DNA from: Thioploca ingrica
Lineage (GTDB): Bacteria > Pseudomonadota > Gammaproteobacteria > Beggiatoales > Beggiatoaceae
Assembly: GCA_000828835.1 (NCBI GenBank)
Contig: AP014633.1
Location: 434,001-498,000, forward strand
Reading direction: 5' to 3'
DNA: 64,000 nt
Below the pieces are notes generated by a model. The model searched no databases, was not told the origin of the DNA, and was given only the letters and a program-made list of their open reading frames with translations. Positions 44,809 to 55,400 of the stretch are shown here, piece after piece. A program made the position numbers and the translations under genes. Each line of letters opens with the position of its first letter. Within the stretch, counting starts at the first letter, position 1.

Positions 44809-45141
44809 ATGGTTATTATTATTGGTGCCGATCGGCTAGGCAATATAGAATCTTTGCTTAAAGAACGTGGATTTTCTGATTTAAAACATATTACGGGACG
44901 TCACCCTAAAGCTCAAAAAAATAATCCGATTAGCACTTCCGGTGCTCAATTAATGATTTTATTTACTGACTTTGTTGGTCACAACGTGATGCGCAACTTT
45001 AGAAAACAAGCACGAGAGCAGCAAATTCCATTTATTGCTTGCAAACGCAGTGTTGGCGACTTAGCTAAAAATTTAGATAAATGCGGATTTGCTGGTCAAT
45101 CGATGTCTTGTGATAATTGTCAAGCGAGATGTATTCATTAA
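44809..45141 (+). CDS. DUF2325 domain protein
   Basis: A protein of 110 residues. The pattern MVIIIGADRLGNIESLLKERG, then ITGRHPKAQ, LMILFTDFVGHNVMRNFRKQA and IPFIACKRSVGDLAKNL matches DUF2325. It ends with a Cys-rich tail, CDNCQARC, that might bind a metal. The fold is Rossmann-like and the role unknown. It is isolated, with more than 350 bases on both sides, and is preceded by TTTAGGAGTAG, a good ribosome site. Confidence 0.75.
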   Translation: MVIIIGADRLGNIESLLKERGFSDLKHITGRHPKAQKNNPISTSGAQLMILFTDFVGHNVMRNFRKQAREQQIPFIACKRSVGDLAKNLDKCGFAGQSMSCDNCQARCIH

Positions 45142-45500
45142 GAAAAATGACGGGTAGTCTTTGTTAATGTTTGCCAGTTTTCAAAAACGTAGGGTGTGCA
45201 ACGCGAAGCGTTGCGCACCAATTCATTTCATTGGGGGAAATCAAAAAATGGGGGGGCATAACTCGACACAAGCTCACCTGACGCAACCACCCTGGAAATG
45301 AAACCATTTTGCCACCCACTCAATCGGGCTAGATTTCATTTTATTTAGCCATCGTTGCTTGAATCACATCCCATTTTTTTGTATTTCTGTTATTCTTTGT
45401 CAAATGAAACGGTTCGCTTCGCTTGATTAAAAAAAGTGACCCATCTTTCAGGCATTCAAGTCTATTTTCAGATTTTCCACTCTTATAGAGATAAATTGAT
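45142..45500. other. 359-base intergenic region with one strong hairpin
   Basis: After the DUF2325 stop. Bases 45194-45218 form a hairpin described separately, and 45248-45420 is AT-rich with no supported reading frame. The promoter of the type IV pilus/secretion ATPase gene should lie near its 3' end. Confidence 0.5.
45194..45218. repeat. GTAGGGTGTGCAACGC palindrome
   Basis: GTGTGCAACGC (45194-45204) pairs with GCGTTGCGCAC (45208-45218) around GAA with one G-T type mismatch. Same style as the hairpins at 38199-38217 and near 20336. It may act as a transcript end after the DUF2325 gene. Confidence 0.65.
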
Positions 45501-47207
45501 ATGGGTGCATTAAGCAAACCCGCTCATCGGCTGGGTGACATTTTGCTAGAACAACATATTATCACGTCAGACCAACTTAAAATTGCTTTAATCGAGCAGA
45601 AAAAAAATCATCAACAATTAGGTAAAATTTTAATTGGTTTAGGCTTTGTTTCCGAAGCGGTCATTCGAGATTTAATGAGTGAATCGCTGGGGCAAACGAG
45701 TGTCGATTTATCCAAGCTCGTGGTCGATCATGAAGCCATCCGAATGGTTCCCAAACATTTAGCCGAACGTTACACGTTACTGCCCATTAACTTTGATAAA
45801 GCGATTAACCGGCTTACCGTCGCCATGGCGGATGTGTTTAATGTGTTAGCCCTCGATCAATTGGCTTCGGCACTGGGTGGTCGGATCAAAATTGAACCCG
45901 TAATCGCTGGTGAAGCTGAAATTATCAATGGCATTGATAATTGGTATGGTTTTGATTTATCCATTGATGGCATTTTAAATGAGATCGAAACGGGAGAAGT
46001 TGATTACCAAAGTCTAGCCATTAGTCGTGATGAATACAGTCAACCGCTGGTTAGATTAGTTGATGCTTTACTCTCTGATGCGGTGAAGCGAAGTGCTTCG
46101 GATATCCACTTTGAACCAGAAAAAGGCTTTTTGCGAGTACGCTACCGCATTGATGGCGTATTACAACAAGTTCGGAGTTTACATAAAAATTACTGGTCGG
46201 CTATTGTGGTTCGTCTCAAGGTCATGAGTAGCTTAAATATCGCCGAAACCCGTGTTCCACAAGATGGTCGCATGTCATTGACTTTAGGGGGACGCCCTAT
46301 CGATTTTCGGGTTTCCGCACAACCCACTGTTTATGGTGAAAATATTGTATTGCGGATTCTCGATAGTCAACGCGGTATTATGACCTTAGAACATTTAGGC
46401 TTGTTAGAAGAAAATTTAATCGCGTTAAAATTGATGATCGCACGTCCTGAAGGCGTTATTTTAATCACCGGACCGACCGGTAGCGGTAAAACGACTACTT
46501 TATATTCTTTGCTGCAACATCTTAATACCGAAGAAGTCAACATTATGACCTTGGAAGATCCGGTTGAATATGTCTTAGGACAAGTACGACAAACGGCGGT
46601 CAATGAAGCCGTTAAATTGGATTTTGCGACTGGAATTCGTTCCATGATGCGCCAAGATCCGGATATCATCCTCGTAGGAGAAATTCGGGATGTTGATACC
46701 GCGCAAATGGCTTTCCGCGCTGCCATGACGGGACATCAAGTTTATTCAACTTTACATACCAATTCAGCGATTGGCGCTATTCCTCGGTTGTTAGATATTG
46801 GGATTTTGCCGGATATCATGGCGGAAAATATTATTGGTATTGTTGGACAACGCTTAGTACGCAAGCTCTGTTTGGGCTGTAAACAAGCTTATCTACCCAG
46901 TGATATGCACCAAATGTTATTGGATTTAAAAGAACAACAATCGGTCACTCTGTATACACCCAGTAGTTGTGAACAGTGTGGACACCGGGGTTATAAGGGT
47001 CGTTTGGCTTTAATGGAAATTTTTAGATTAGATGAATCGGTGCAAGATCTGATTGCTCACCGTGCGACGACTTATGATCTTAGACAACATGCACAACGAA
47101 TGGGGTTCCGTACTTTGGCGCAAGATGGAATTCGGCGAGTACTTGAAGGGGTTTCCAGTTTAGAAGAAATTTCTCGGGTGGTGGATTTAACGAGTCGGTT
47201 GAATTAA
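45501..47207 (+). CDS. GspE/PilB/MshE-family secretion or pilus ATPase
   Basis: A protein of 568 residues. The N-terminal MshEN-type domain reads HRLGDILLEQHIITSDQLKI, then IEQKKNHQQLGKILIGLGFV, close to the RLG-L-Q-LG-L pattern known to bind c-di-GMP in MshE. The catalytic part has SASDIHFEPEKGFLRVRYRIDG, Walker A ITGPTGSGKTTTLYSLL, the Asp box MTLEDPVEY and Walker B QDPDIILVGEIRD. A zinc site is formed by CLGCKQAY and CEQCGHRGYKGR. It should energise type IV/MSHA-type pilus extension or type II secretion. No other pilus genes are in the window. Confidence 0.88.
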   Translation: MGALSKPAHRLGDILLEQHIITSDQLKIALIEQKKNHQQLGKILIGLGFVSEAVIRDLMSESLGQTSVDLSKLVVDHEAIRMVPKHLAERYTLLPINFDKAINRLTVAMADVFNVLALDQLASALGGRIKIEPVIAGEAEIINGIDNWYGFDLSIDGILNEIETGEVDYQSLAISRDEYSQPLVRLVDALLSDAVKRSASDIHFEPEKGFLRVRYRIDGVLQQVRSLHKNYWSAIVVRLKVMSSLNIAETRVPQDGRMSLTLGGRPIDFRVSAQPTVYGENIVLRILDSQRGIMTLEHLGLLEENLIALKLMIARPEGVILITGPTGSGKTTTLYSLLQHLNTEEVNIMTLEDPVEYVLGQVRQTAVNEAVKLDFATGIRSMMRQDPDIILVGEIRDVDTAQMAFRAAMTGHQVYSTLHTNSAIGAIPRLLDIGILPDIMAENIIGIVGQRLVRKLCLGCKQAYLPSDMHQMLLDLKEQQSVTLYTPSSCEQCGHRGYKGRLALMEIFRLDESVQDLIAHRATTYDLRQHAQRMGFRTLAQDGIRRVLEGVSSLEEISRVVDLTSRLN

Positions 47208-47218
47208 AAACGTAACCT

Positions 47219-47263
47219 CACTGCCATCAACTTAAGCGATTATTTTTCAGTGAATGGCAGTGG
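47219..47263. repeat. Short inverted repeat CACTGCCAT between convergent genes
   Basis: CACTGCCAT (47219-47227) and ATGGCAGTG (47255-47263) pair perfectly; CAACTTAAG follows the left arm. The ends resemble those of the elements at 8431 and 39959. It may be a minimal element of that family or a two-way transcript end between the ATPase gene and the convergent GH57-like gene. Confidence 0.6.
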
Positions 47264-47276
47264 TGCATAACCGGAA

Positions 47277-49394
47277 TTAGGCAATATAAATTCGGCCCAC
47301 CGGACTATAGGAAACATTACCTCGTTTATCAACCGCTTCAATGAAATAGCGAATATTGCCGGTGCCGGCGGGTAAAACGGCTTGATAAGGGGTAGCAATG
47401 ATAGCCGGGTTGGTTTGAGATGGATAAGTACCCTTATTTTCCATAGCCACTCTCTTCTTGGTTTTGCCGTCGACCTTGTAGTAATGCAACGTCACTCTTT
47501 TAATACCAGAAATATCATAAACAAAAGTACGAAAAGTCGCTTGAGGTGCAGCATCGACTAATCCACCTTGTCCCCAATCTTTACCACCTGGATTGGCTGG
47601 ACGAACCCAAGGAACAAAAATAGTGGGCCCCGTTTTGTCCTGCTTGGCTTTCAATAAATTATCTAGAGCCGGTTGCGCCATACTCATCCCTTTATTGGTC
47701 GCCTGTGTCACTTGGGCATCCCATCCAGATTGTCCAGTCCAATACCAGTAACAACTGGTTTCAGCCGTGTAAAGCAGGCGTTTGAGGGTATTGACAAAAT
47801 CCGAATCTTGTTGGGCATCTTCAAGACTATGTACCACATTTTGAAAAGCAGTTAATACCGCCCAACTATTGAGATCCGGTGAATAATCCTTCTCTGCCCA
47901 AGAAAACCATTTCGTAAATTGGGGATCACCATTATCGGCACCTGACCAAGCACCGGGTTCAACCTGAACCGTATTATTGGGATCAACCGCAAAGCGGCTC
48001 AGATAATCTTTAATGGTGATCAATTGAAACCGCGGATCTCGTTGACACATTTGTACTAATCGGCCCGTGTTATTAGTGTAATAACTCTCAGCACCACCAC
48101 CATGATTATCGCCATCGGAATGGAGGATGAAAAAAGGCGGGTGTTTCGGATCATAAGTGTTGGTTTGACAAATTTGGTCATAAATTTGGCCCATCACGAT
48201 TTCGTACTGTAACGCACCATAACCGCCACGGGCATCTTCATTACCGAGATAACGTTCTGCCGGTACCCCAATTATTTCATGGCGTTGCCCTTCATGATCC
48301 ACATAATAAAGAAGACAAGGTTTGAGCAATTGCGGAGAAATTTTGCTCGGTGCCCAAACGCCATGGAGTTGCAACCAATCATGAACCGCCGAATTTTCCT
48401 GTTCAGCCAAATTAGGGGGTAACAGGCCTTCGGTGGCTCCCGCATAAGGGTAATCTTTACAAGCCCGGAAATGATGAATCGAGTCATAAATAACGACATT
48501 AACACCCGCTTGTTTCAAGGCTGGAATCATCTGCGGGTGAAAAGCCGTTTCCGGTGGAAATAAAATATCACTGCTCTCTACACCAAACGTGTTGCGGATA
48601 ATACCGCGATGCCATTCAATTTGTCCGATAATATCTCGCCCAGGAATTAATGCCATCAGTGGATGAAAAAAACCAAACGCGGTAAAATCCACTCGTGGAT
48701 TACCCAAAGCGGTTTTAGCTTCCGCAAGCTGCCGCAATTCATGATGCCAATGACCAAAAGCACCTTGTCCTCGTCCGGTTTCTGCACAACGGTGGAGTTG
48801 TTCAATCAAGGAACCAGACCAACTCGTAGACAAACCCGCATGCGCCAAACCACCTTCTATGTATTGCCGTACCGCCGCGGGAATGAATCGGCTGTAAGCA
48901 CTCGCTCGTTGACCAAAAATGCTATCTTTATCGCCATCCCAGGCGTCGGTATCGGTGGCATTATAATAGGGTTGATGCAGGTGTTTATGGATACCAAAAT
49001 AAATCACCGGTTGGAGTGATTCACCAATGGTTATCGTTGGAGTAGGAACCGGTGCGGGTTGTTCAACCGGGGGTGTGCCGACAATGGGCAACTCCCGATG
49101 AACAATAATCCAATCTTCTGGACGTGCTGCACTCAGCTCGGCAACTCGACAACCTTCAATTTGTAAGTAGACAGTACCCGCATGATAGGCTTCGGGTGGG
49201 ACGTGAAACTGGTAACGTCCTTTACCTTTATAAGTGACTTGTTGTTCCTTAACAATCCATTGCCAACCATCTGCATGGCGTACAATGAGTTGTGGAAAAG
49301 GGACTTCACCATTGGCTACCATAACGACAGTAAAGCCTTCACCTAATTTTGCTGTCTTAGGTAATTCGATTTTTTTAATATTGGTAAAGATCAT
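47277..49394 (-). CDS. Glycoside hydrolase family 57-like protein
   Basis: A protein of 705 residues from the ATG at 49394. An ATG three codons earlier has GAGGAA directly against it, too close to serve, and the same GAGGAA suits the later start. Residues 1-100 form a beta-rich domain, followed by a Pro linker (PPVEQPAPVPTPT). The GH57 barrel begins IYFGIHKHLHQPYYNAT. FPPETAFHPQMIPALKQAGV holds the likely nucleophile region, and HSDGDNHGGGAESYY a likely acid Asp. The C-terminal domain is beta-rich and may bind sugar (VRPANPGGKDWGQGG, VTLHYYKVDG). No signal peptide. It probably acts on alpha-glucans; substrate not determined. Confidence 0.75.
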   Translation of the reverse strand: MIFTNIKKIELPKTAKLGEGFTVVMVANGEVPFPQLIVRHADGWQWIVKEQQVTYKGKGRYQFHVPPEAYHAGTVYLQIEGCRVAELSAARPEDWIIVHRELPIVGTPPVEQPAPVPTPTITIGESLQPVIYFGIHKHLHQPYYNATDTDAWDGDKDSIFGQRASAYSRFIPAAVRQYIEGGLAHAGLSTSWSGSLIEQLHRCAETGRGQGAFGHWHHELRQLAEAKTALGNPRVDFTAFGFFHPLMALIPGRDIIGQIEWHRGIIRNTFGVESSDILFPPETAFHPQMIPALKQAGVNVVIYDSIHHFRACKDYPYAGATEGLLPPNLAEQENSAVHDWLQLHGVWAPSKISPQLLKPCLLYYVDHEGQRHEIIGVPAERYLGNEDARGGYGALQYEIVMGQIYDQICQTNTYDPKHPPFFILHSDGDNHGGGAESYYTNNTGRLVQMCQRDPRFQLITIKDYLSRFAVDPNNTVQVEPGAWSGADNGDPQFTKWFSWAEKDYSPDLNSWAVLTAFQNVVHSLEDAQQDSDFVNTLKRLLYTAETSCYWYWTGQSGWDAQVTQATNKGMSMAQPALDNLLKAKQDKTGPTIFVPWVRPANPGGKDWGQGGLVDAAPQATFRTFVYDISGIKRVTLHYYKVDGKTKKRVAMENKGTYPSQTNPAIIATPYQAVLPAGTGNIRYFIEAVDKRGNVSYSPVGRIYIA

Positions 49395-49505
49395 ATCCTT
49401 CATTTCCTCAAGCGCATAAAAGTTGTAACACTAGGTTATTTAAAGGTGTTATGAGTATAGTTTAATACCGGTGAGGTAAAAGATAACATACCTTTGATTT
49501 TCAAG

Positions 49506-50291
49506 TCACTTATTTACGGTAAAATGATTGGCTAATTGGGCAAACTCAAGTAATTGGAGCGTTTCCGCACGTCGGTGCGGATCGATACCGAGGGCTTGTA
49601 TTTCCTGAGTATCAAGTAACCCTTTCAAGCTATTGCGCAAAGTTTTGCGCCGCTGTGAAAACGCTTGGGTGACAATTTGGGAAAAATGTGGTTGATTAAT
49701 GACCGTTACGGGTGGACTTTTATAAGGTACGAGGCGTACTACAGCAGAATCCACTTGCGGTGGTGGATAAAAACTACGTGGTGCGACTGCAAATAAGAAT
49801 TCAATTTGATAACGATATTGTAACATAACGGATAAGCGTCCATATTCAGCCGTACTCGGCGCAGCCACCATTCGTTCCACAACTTCTTTTTGTAACATAA
49901 AGGTCATGTCTTGAATGGCATTGGCATAATCGAGTAAGTGAAATAATAACACGGTAGAAATGTTATAAGGCAAATTACCGCAGATTCGTAGGGGTTGTGT
50001 AGTTATTAACGAGTTAAAATCAAACTTTAACACATCAGCATGATGAATGTGAAAATGTTCAGAGCTAACGGTTTGTTGTTTAAGTAATTGGACTAGTGTG
50101 GTATCGAGTTCTATCACCTCCAATTGACAACGCTGTTGCAGTAACGGGAAAGTTAATGCACCTTTACCGGGCCCAATTTCCACTAAATGTTGATCCGGTT
50201 GCGGGGCAATCGCCGCAATAATCCGTTGAATAATCTCTTGATCATGGAGAAAATGTTGACCTAAACGCTTGCGAGGCGTGTGAGAAATCAT
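49506..50291 (-). CDS. rsmA: 16S rRNA dimethyladenosine transferase RsmA (KsgA)
   Basis: A protein of 261 residues. RKRLGQHFLHDQEIIQRI is the family opening; the SAM motif is VEIGPGKGALTFPLL; the catalytic motif is CGNLPYNISTVLLFHLL; then FMLQKEVVERMVAAPSTAEYGRLSV and APRSFYPPPQVDSAVVRL. It dimethylates two adjacent adenosines near the 3' end of 16S rRNA during small-subunit assembly. It is divergent from the thermonuclease gene, 31 bases away. The usual neighbours pdxA and apaG are absent. Confidence 0.95.
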   Translation of the reverse strand: MISHTPRKRLGQHFLHDQEIIQRIIAAIAPQPDQHLVEIGPGKGALTFPLLQQRCQLEVIELDTTLVQLLKQQTVSSEHFHIHHADVLKFDFNSLITTQPLRICGNLPYNISTVLLFHLLDYANAIQDMTFMLQKEVVERMVAAPSTAEYGRLSVMLQYRYQIEFLFAVAPRSFYPPPQVDSAVVRLVPYKSPPVTVINQPHFSQIVTQAFSQRRKTLRNSLKGLLDTQEIQALGIDPHRRAETLQLLEFAQLANHFTVNK

Positions 50292-50322
50292 AACTATTTA
50301 TTTTACTGAGAGACTGATAGCG

Positions 50323-50874
50323 ATGAATGAAAAACAATTAATAACTTTAACCAAACAGTTACACCAACAAAAATATCCGGTATTCATTATTGTCCTCCTC
50401 GTGGTTGCTTCCTTTTTGGGTAGTGGCGAGTGGCTGAAGGGATTATTGTCAACGTCGTCTAATGAATGCGAAGTCATTAAGGTTTATGATGGTGATACTT
50501 TAACTTTACAATGTCCCGGTCAACCTCAACCCACCAGAGTGCGTATGTATTGTATTGATACGCCTGAAATTAAGCAAACACCGTGGGGTACTCAAGCACG
50601 GGATCATTTACGTTCTATCATTGGTAAAACAGTGCAAGTCAAGGAAATTGACAAAGATCGTTATGGCAGAATTGTCGGTGAAGTATACAGTGGAAATGTT
50701 AACTTAAATCTAGCCCAAGTTAAAGCCGGAAAAGCCGCCGTTTATGACAGCTATTGTAAAAAACCCGAGTATAAATTAGCAGAAAAGCAAGCTCAAACTG
50801 CCAAATCTGGTATTTGGTCACAATCCGGTTTGCAACAAACACCGTGGGAATGGCGTAAACAATCCAAGAAATAA
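50323..50874 (+). CDS. Thermonuclease-family (SNase-like) nuclease, membrane-anchored or exported
   Basis: A protein of 183 residues. One hydrophobic segment at about residues 18-34 (YPVFIIVLLVVASFLGSGEW) acts as an uncleaved anchor or signal. The SNase fold follows: CEVIKVYDGDTLTLQC, RVRMYCIDTPEIKQTPWG, GKTVQVKEIDKDRYGRIVGEVY and VKAGKAAVYDSYCKKPEYKLAEKQAQ, ending SGIWSQSG. The Arg, Glu and Arg positions of the active site appear present (RVRM, DTPEIK, DRYGR). It should cut DNA and RNA with Ca2+ outside the cytoplasm. Confidence 0.88.
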   Translation: MNEKQLITLTKQLHQQKYPVFIIVLLVVASFLGSGEWLKGLLSTSSNECEVIKVYDGDTLTLQCPGQPQPTRVRMYCIDTPEIKQTPWGTQARDHLRSIIGKTVQVKEIDKDRYGRIVGEVYSGNVNLNLAQVKAGKAAVYDSYCKKPEYKLAEKQAQTAKSGIWSQSGLQQTPWEWRKQSKK

Positions 50875-50987
50875 CACCACCGGGTATAACTCAAAGTGGT
50901 AATGTCTATTAAACAGTTAAAAACTGGACTTATTATACCATTAAAGAAATCCAAAAACACTTTGGAATTGATGTGGAGTAGGTCATT

Positions 50988-51428
50988 ATGAATAATGCTG
51001 AATTGTATGAATATGATTTCAATGGGTGGATTCACAACCAAATTAGCCTATTAAAAGCCGGCAAAACGAGTGAAATTAACATTGAACATCTTATTGAAGA
51101 ATTAGAGGATATGGGTAAAAGCAATCTAAGAGAGTTAGAAAGTCGTTTTGTTATCTTGATTGCTCATTTGCTTAAATGGCAGTTTCAACCAGACCAACCA
51201 AGCAGTAGTTGGCGTGGCTCAATTAATGAACAACGAATTCAAATATCACGGTTGTTGAGAAAAGTACCTGGCTTAAAACGAGAAATACCAAACGCAATTA
51301 TAGACGCTTACTCTGATGCGGTAATGCTGGCGATTAAAGATACCAAGCTATCAAAATCGACTTACCCTCAAACATGCCCTTATACCATTGAGCAATTATT
51401 CGATGATGATTTTTACCTGGAGAGTTAA
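50988..51428 (+). CDS. DUF29-family protein, full length
   Basis: A protein of 146 residues, the usual length. It has YEYDFNGWIHNQISLLKAGK, INIEHLIEELEDMGKSNLRELESRF, IAHLLKWQFQPDQ and a C-terminal part PNAIIDAYSDAVMLAIKDTKL with YTIEQLFDDDFYLES. All helical, cytosolic. A shortened relative lies at 8557-8871. Function is unknown; family members often occur in many copies per genome in filamentous sulfur bacteria and cyanobacteria. The next gene encodes a DUF3782 protein on the same strand. Confidence 0.82.
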   Translation: MNNAELYEYDFNGWIHNQISLLKAGKTSEINIEHLIEELEDMGKSNLRELESRFVILIAHLLKWQFQPDQPSSSWRGSINEQRIQISRLLRKVPGLKREIPNAIIDAYSDAVMLAIKDTKLSKSTYPQTCPYTIEQLFDDDFYLES

Positions 51429-51505
51429 GTTTGTATAGGACGGAATGATGGTGCATGACACTTCGCTTATACATTCTACGAGATTTAACACTTTGAGGAT
51501 CGATT

Positions 51506-52249
51506 ATGACACTACCCAGTTTTGACCCCAACCAATTTGACCAACTTATCCTTCAGCGCTTGCCGATATTAATGCAGCAAAATAAGCAGATTCAAGAACT
51601 CGTTTTAGAACTGGCGCGGGAAAATTTTGCCGAACGCCAAGAAACCGAGAATAGATTCTATCAACTCTTGAATGAACTGAAACGTGATAGAGAGGAACAA
51701 ACGCGGAAGTGGGATGAACAAAATCGCAAATGGGAGGAGTATACCCAAGAGCAAAACCATAAATGGGATGAACAAAATCGCAAGTGGGATGAAGCCAAAC
51801 AAGAATTTCAACAAATGCACGAAGCCATTATGGCGATTGCTCAGAAACAAGATCGCAGTATTGGTGCCTTGGGCGCTCGCTGGGGCATCCAATCGGAAAA
51901 TACTTTTCGTCATGCTTTGGCAGCTATTTTAGAAAAAAGCTTTAATGTTAAAGTGATTAACGTCAATGAGTATGATGACGAAGGGACGGTATTTGGTCGA
52001 CCAGACCAAGTCGAATTAGACGTGATTATTAAAAATGGTTTACTGATTATCTGTGAGATTAAATCCTCCGTGAGTAAATCCGATATGTACACGTTTGAAC
52101 GGAAAGTGCGTTTTTACGAGAAGCGACATCAGCGGCAAGCGAATCGGATGTTGGTCATTTCACCGATGATTGACGCCAGAGCACAACCGATTGCTCAACA
52201 ATTGGGAATTGAGGTCTATACGGATTCGCTAGAAGTGAAGAGTTTGTAG
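51506..52249 (+). CDS. DUF3782 / PD-(D/E)XK nuclease-like protein with Trp-heptad coiled coil
   Basis: A protein of 247 residues. The first half is a coiled coil with repeated KWDEQNRKW heptads; the DNA of the repeats is itself duplicated (51708-51735 against 51762-51789). The second half has GARWGIQSENTFRHALAAIL, then QVELDVIIKNGLLIICEIKSSV, where Asp, Glu and Lys form a PD-(D/E)XK catalytic triad. Such proteins resemble nucleases of Uma2-like and DUF3782 type. A DNA-cleaving role is inferred, not established. Confidence 0.75.
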   Translation: MTLPSFDPNQFDQLILQRLPILMQQNKQIQELVLELARENFAERQETENRFYQLLNELKRDREEQTRKWDEQNRKWEEYTQEQNHKWDEQNRKWDEAKQEFQQMHEAIMAIAQKQDRSIGALGARWGIQSENTFRHALAAILEKSFNVKVINVNEYDDEGTVFGRPDQVELDVIIKNGLLIICEIKSSVSKSDMYTFERKVRFYEKRHQRQANRMLVISPMIDARAQPIAQQLGIEVYTDSLEVKSL

Positions 52250-52437
52250 AAATGGAGTGATTAAGCGAGGGTAGCTTGCGAAGTAGGCGGTGACTTTGGC
52301 ACCACATCAATCGAATCGAGAAGAATCAATGAAATTGTTTTTTTAGATTTTATTGAAGACATAGAATCTATTTTAGAATAAACTCCTCATGTGAAAATGA
52401 CTTTTCTTTAAATTATTTTTTGATAGGAGGATTCTTT

Positions 52438-55400
52438 ATGAAACAAAGAAAGGTATTACTCTTTCTGATGTGTTGGGTAGGATTATTCCTTCCTTATTCC
52501 TTTCTTGCAGCGGCTGCTCCAACTGATTCTGTGGGAGCAACTGATCCAACTGCTTCTGTGTTAGAAATCAAACCAGGATTTAATTTATTCAAAACCGTGG
52601 GAAACGGAGAAACCTTCATTGACCTTAGCTCAGTAGGCGGACCAACCAAAGTTTCATTACAAGGTAATGCTAAACCACTAGCTAAACTTAACAATGAATT
52701 ACTAACCAAAGTTAAAGATGTGGATCAAGCCGGTTTAGCTGCTATTGACACCGTAGTTGAAATCAAGGAAAAAAAGGGAATTAATCTCAGCAAAGGTGGT
52801 GAAGTAACGGGAGAAATTGAAATGCTGGCTTTGTCTCTGAAAAGCATCAAACCAATTGATATCGGGTTCTTAAAAAGTTTCCCGACAGGAACGATGGCTG
52901 ATCTTTATGTGACGGTTGGTATAGTCGATTCCAACAGTGACTCCACTAAAAAACTTTCTACCGGGAAAATGATAGCCCGTTATGAAAAAGATAATGGAGG
53001 TTCATTTAACTTCAATTTAGGAGTTTACCCCGATCTTACTTTTGTAAAACCTGGTGGTGATCTCAATAACCCTCAAGATTGGTTACTGACTACACCCTAT
53101 ACTGGAAAACCAATTAATATGAGTGGCGATGGGACTTGGCATTCTGAAAAGGGGATATTCGTAATAGATACAATAGTTGTAATACATATAAGCCCCAGTG
53201 AAGTCCACGTGATTATACTTGTTGATTCTGTTACAAAGGAATCAGTAAATCTTACTCGACAAGACGTTTTATCCCTCGTGGCGTTACCACAACTAAGTAC
53301 TTCGTCAACGTTCCCTCCTGCCGGTGTTGATGAAACTCTCTCATTAGGAAAATTCTCCATTAGGTTAACTCAACAAGCTGGGCAAGCTTGGTTTGGGATT
53401 CCGAATTGTCCCTGGGGTAATCCTAATTGCTTGATTCATAGTCGTTTACTCTATGATGGCCACACCAAAATTGGTCGAAGTGATCCTCATCAGGATGGTG
53501 ATGTTATCGATGAAATCAATGGAGCTAAAATCTGCCAGAGTGGTACTGCCAATACTTGTAACACCTATCTTCCTCAGCTGGTTAAGGACCATGATTTCCA
53601 GATGTTTCCACCTTTAGACGGTGTACCATTTGATGAAGAACCAAGTGGGACAAAAGAAATACACACCCAAGTTCTCTCTTTAAATATGACCGATCTGGGT
53701 AAATGCGGAACGAAATCTCAAGATGTTGTCCGAGCCGGATTAAGTCCATTACTACCGAGTATTGGCGAAGTTGAATCGCTCAATCTGTCGCTTTCAAGTG
53801 ATTTTCCGGCAGAAAGTTTTTTTAATATGTTCGTTGAAGTGGATGTCGATTTAGGTTCTGCAGGGGTGACGACTCTCTACAATAATCAACCACTTCTTGT
53901 TCAAAATGGTCAATTAAACAAACTTCCTCCTTCAGTGCTTTATACACACGATGTTAGCAATACCTCACCGCTGGTTTATGATAAACAAACTGGGGATACC
54001 ATTGGCTGGATTGAATTAGCCGGTCATGGTGTTAGTGAGAAGAATAGTGATGATCAGGAATGTGATCAACGTGATCAACAGCGACGGTCTGCATTTAATA
54101 CCACTTATGATCAGATGCTTATGAAAGACCTTGGTCTCCTTGCGAAAGGATGTTACTCCATCTTACCGCAACCGGAATTAGAAGTTTTGGGTAGCGAAAA
54201 TTATGAAGCGAACGGTCAACAATGGACACGTTATAAATTGGCCATTACTAACTCGGAGCTTCTGCCACCAGAGCTATTTAAAGCCGCTCCCAATTTGCCC
54301 CCCTGTGGTTTGAATGCGAATTCTTCTCGGACCTGGGTAGATATTTACGATAGTGCTGGACCACGCCTCTATGGATTCTGCGCCCTCAATTCTCCCAACC
54401 AGTTAAAAGATATTTGGTTCGCCGTTCCCAAAGGTCAAACACCACCACAGTGTGTTCATGTTGAACTGAATGATCGCCAATGCAATCTTAAATACCTTTC
54501 CAATCGAGTTTGTGATTATACTGCCGGAACTATACAATTTTCTCAACCCGAGTATAAAGTAAACGAAAACCAAGGTCGAGTAACCCTCTGGGTAGAACGC
54601 CATGGCGGTAGCAAAGGCGATATCGCAGTCAAGTATGGTACCACCAGTTTAACGGCTCAAGCTGGGGTAGATTATCAACCGCTGAGCGGCGAATTAACGT
54701 GGCAAGATGGCGAGATGACTGCTAAACCGATTGATGTTGCGATTGTCAATGATAATGAGCGAGAGGCAGACGAAATCTTTTACGTGACTTTATTAGATAG
54801 CTGGGGTAATCCTAATACACCTCAGTTTAATAAGCCACTTCATGTGCCGGTAACGATTGAGGATGACGATTTTGTCAAAATCATTCTCCCGCCGATCTTC
54901 AAACCGCTACCCATCTTTACCCCAATCAACGTGACTATCGTCATCAACCCACTCAAGTTGCCCCATCGAATGTTTAGTTCTTCCTTTAGAAAGACTAAAG
55001 ATCGTGACGATACGGCACAACTGCTGTTTGATGACCAAAGCCTCGATTTTATCAGTTCTTTACCAGACACGCTGGCGGAGTTGAATTTACCGGAGTTTAC
55101 TCTCGAATCTGATGGTCAGATGAGCCGTCTGGAATTGCCCATTTTCTCTGCGGAGAATCCGCAAATCCCTCAAGCTTGGTATAGTGTGTGGGTAGGCAAT
55201 CCCGTGGAATTAGCGAGCCAAGACGTACCCGTTACTGGAATTATAACCAAGCCAGCGGAAGAGATAGCTTATTGGGTATTTGAAGGTCAGGATGGTAAAT
55301 ATTATCAGTCACCTTTATATCCGGCTTTACATCCGCAAATTTTAGCGGCTTTAGCTGAAGCCTTTCCACAAGCGACTTTAACTTTATCGGCAGCGGGAAG

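Noticed and set aside
52250..52437. Possible gene remnant (frame ending DFIEDIESILE) before the Calx-beta protein
   Set aside because: About 20 codons without start or recognisable family; too short to support.
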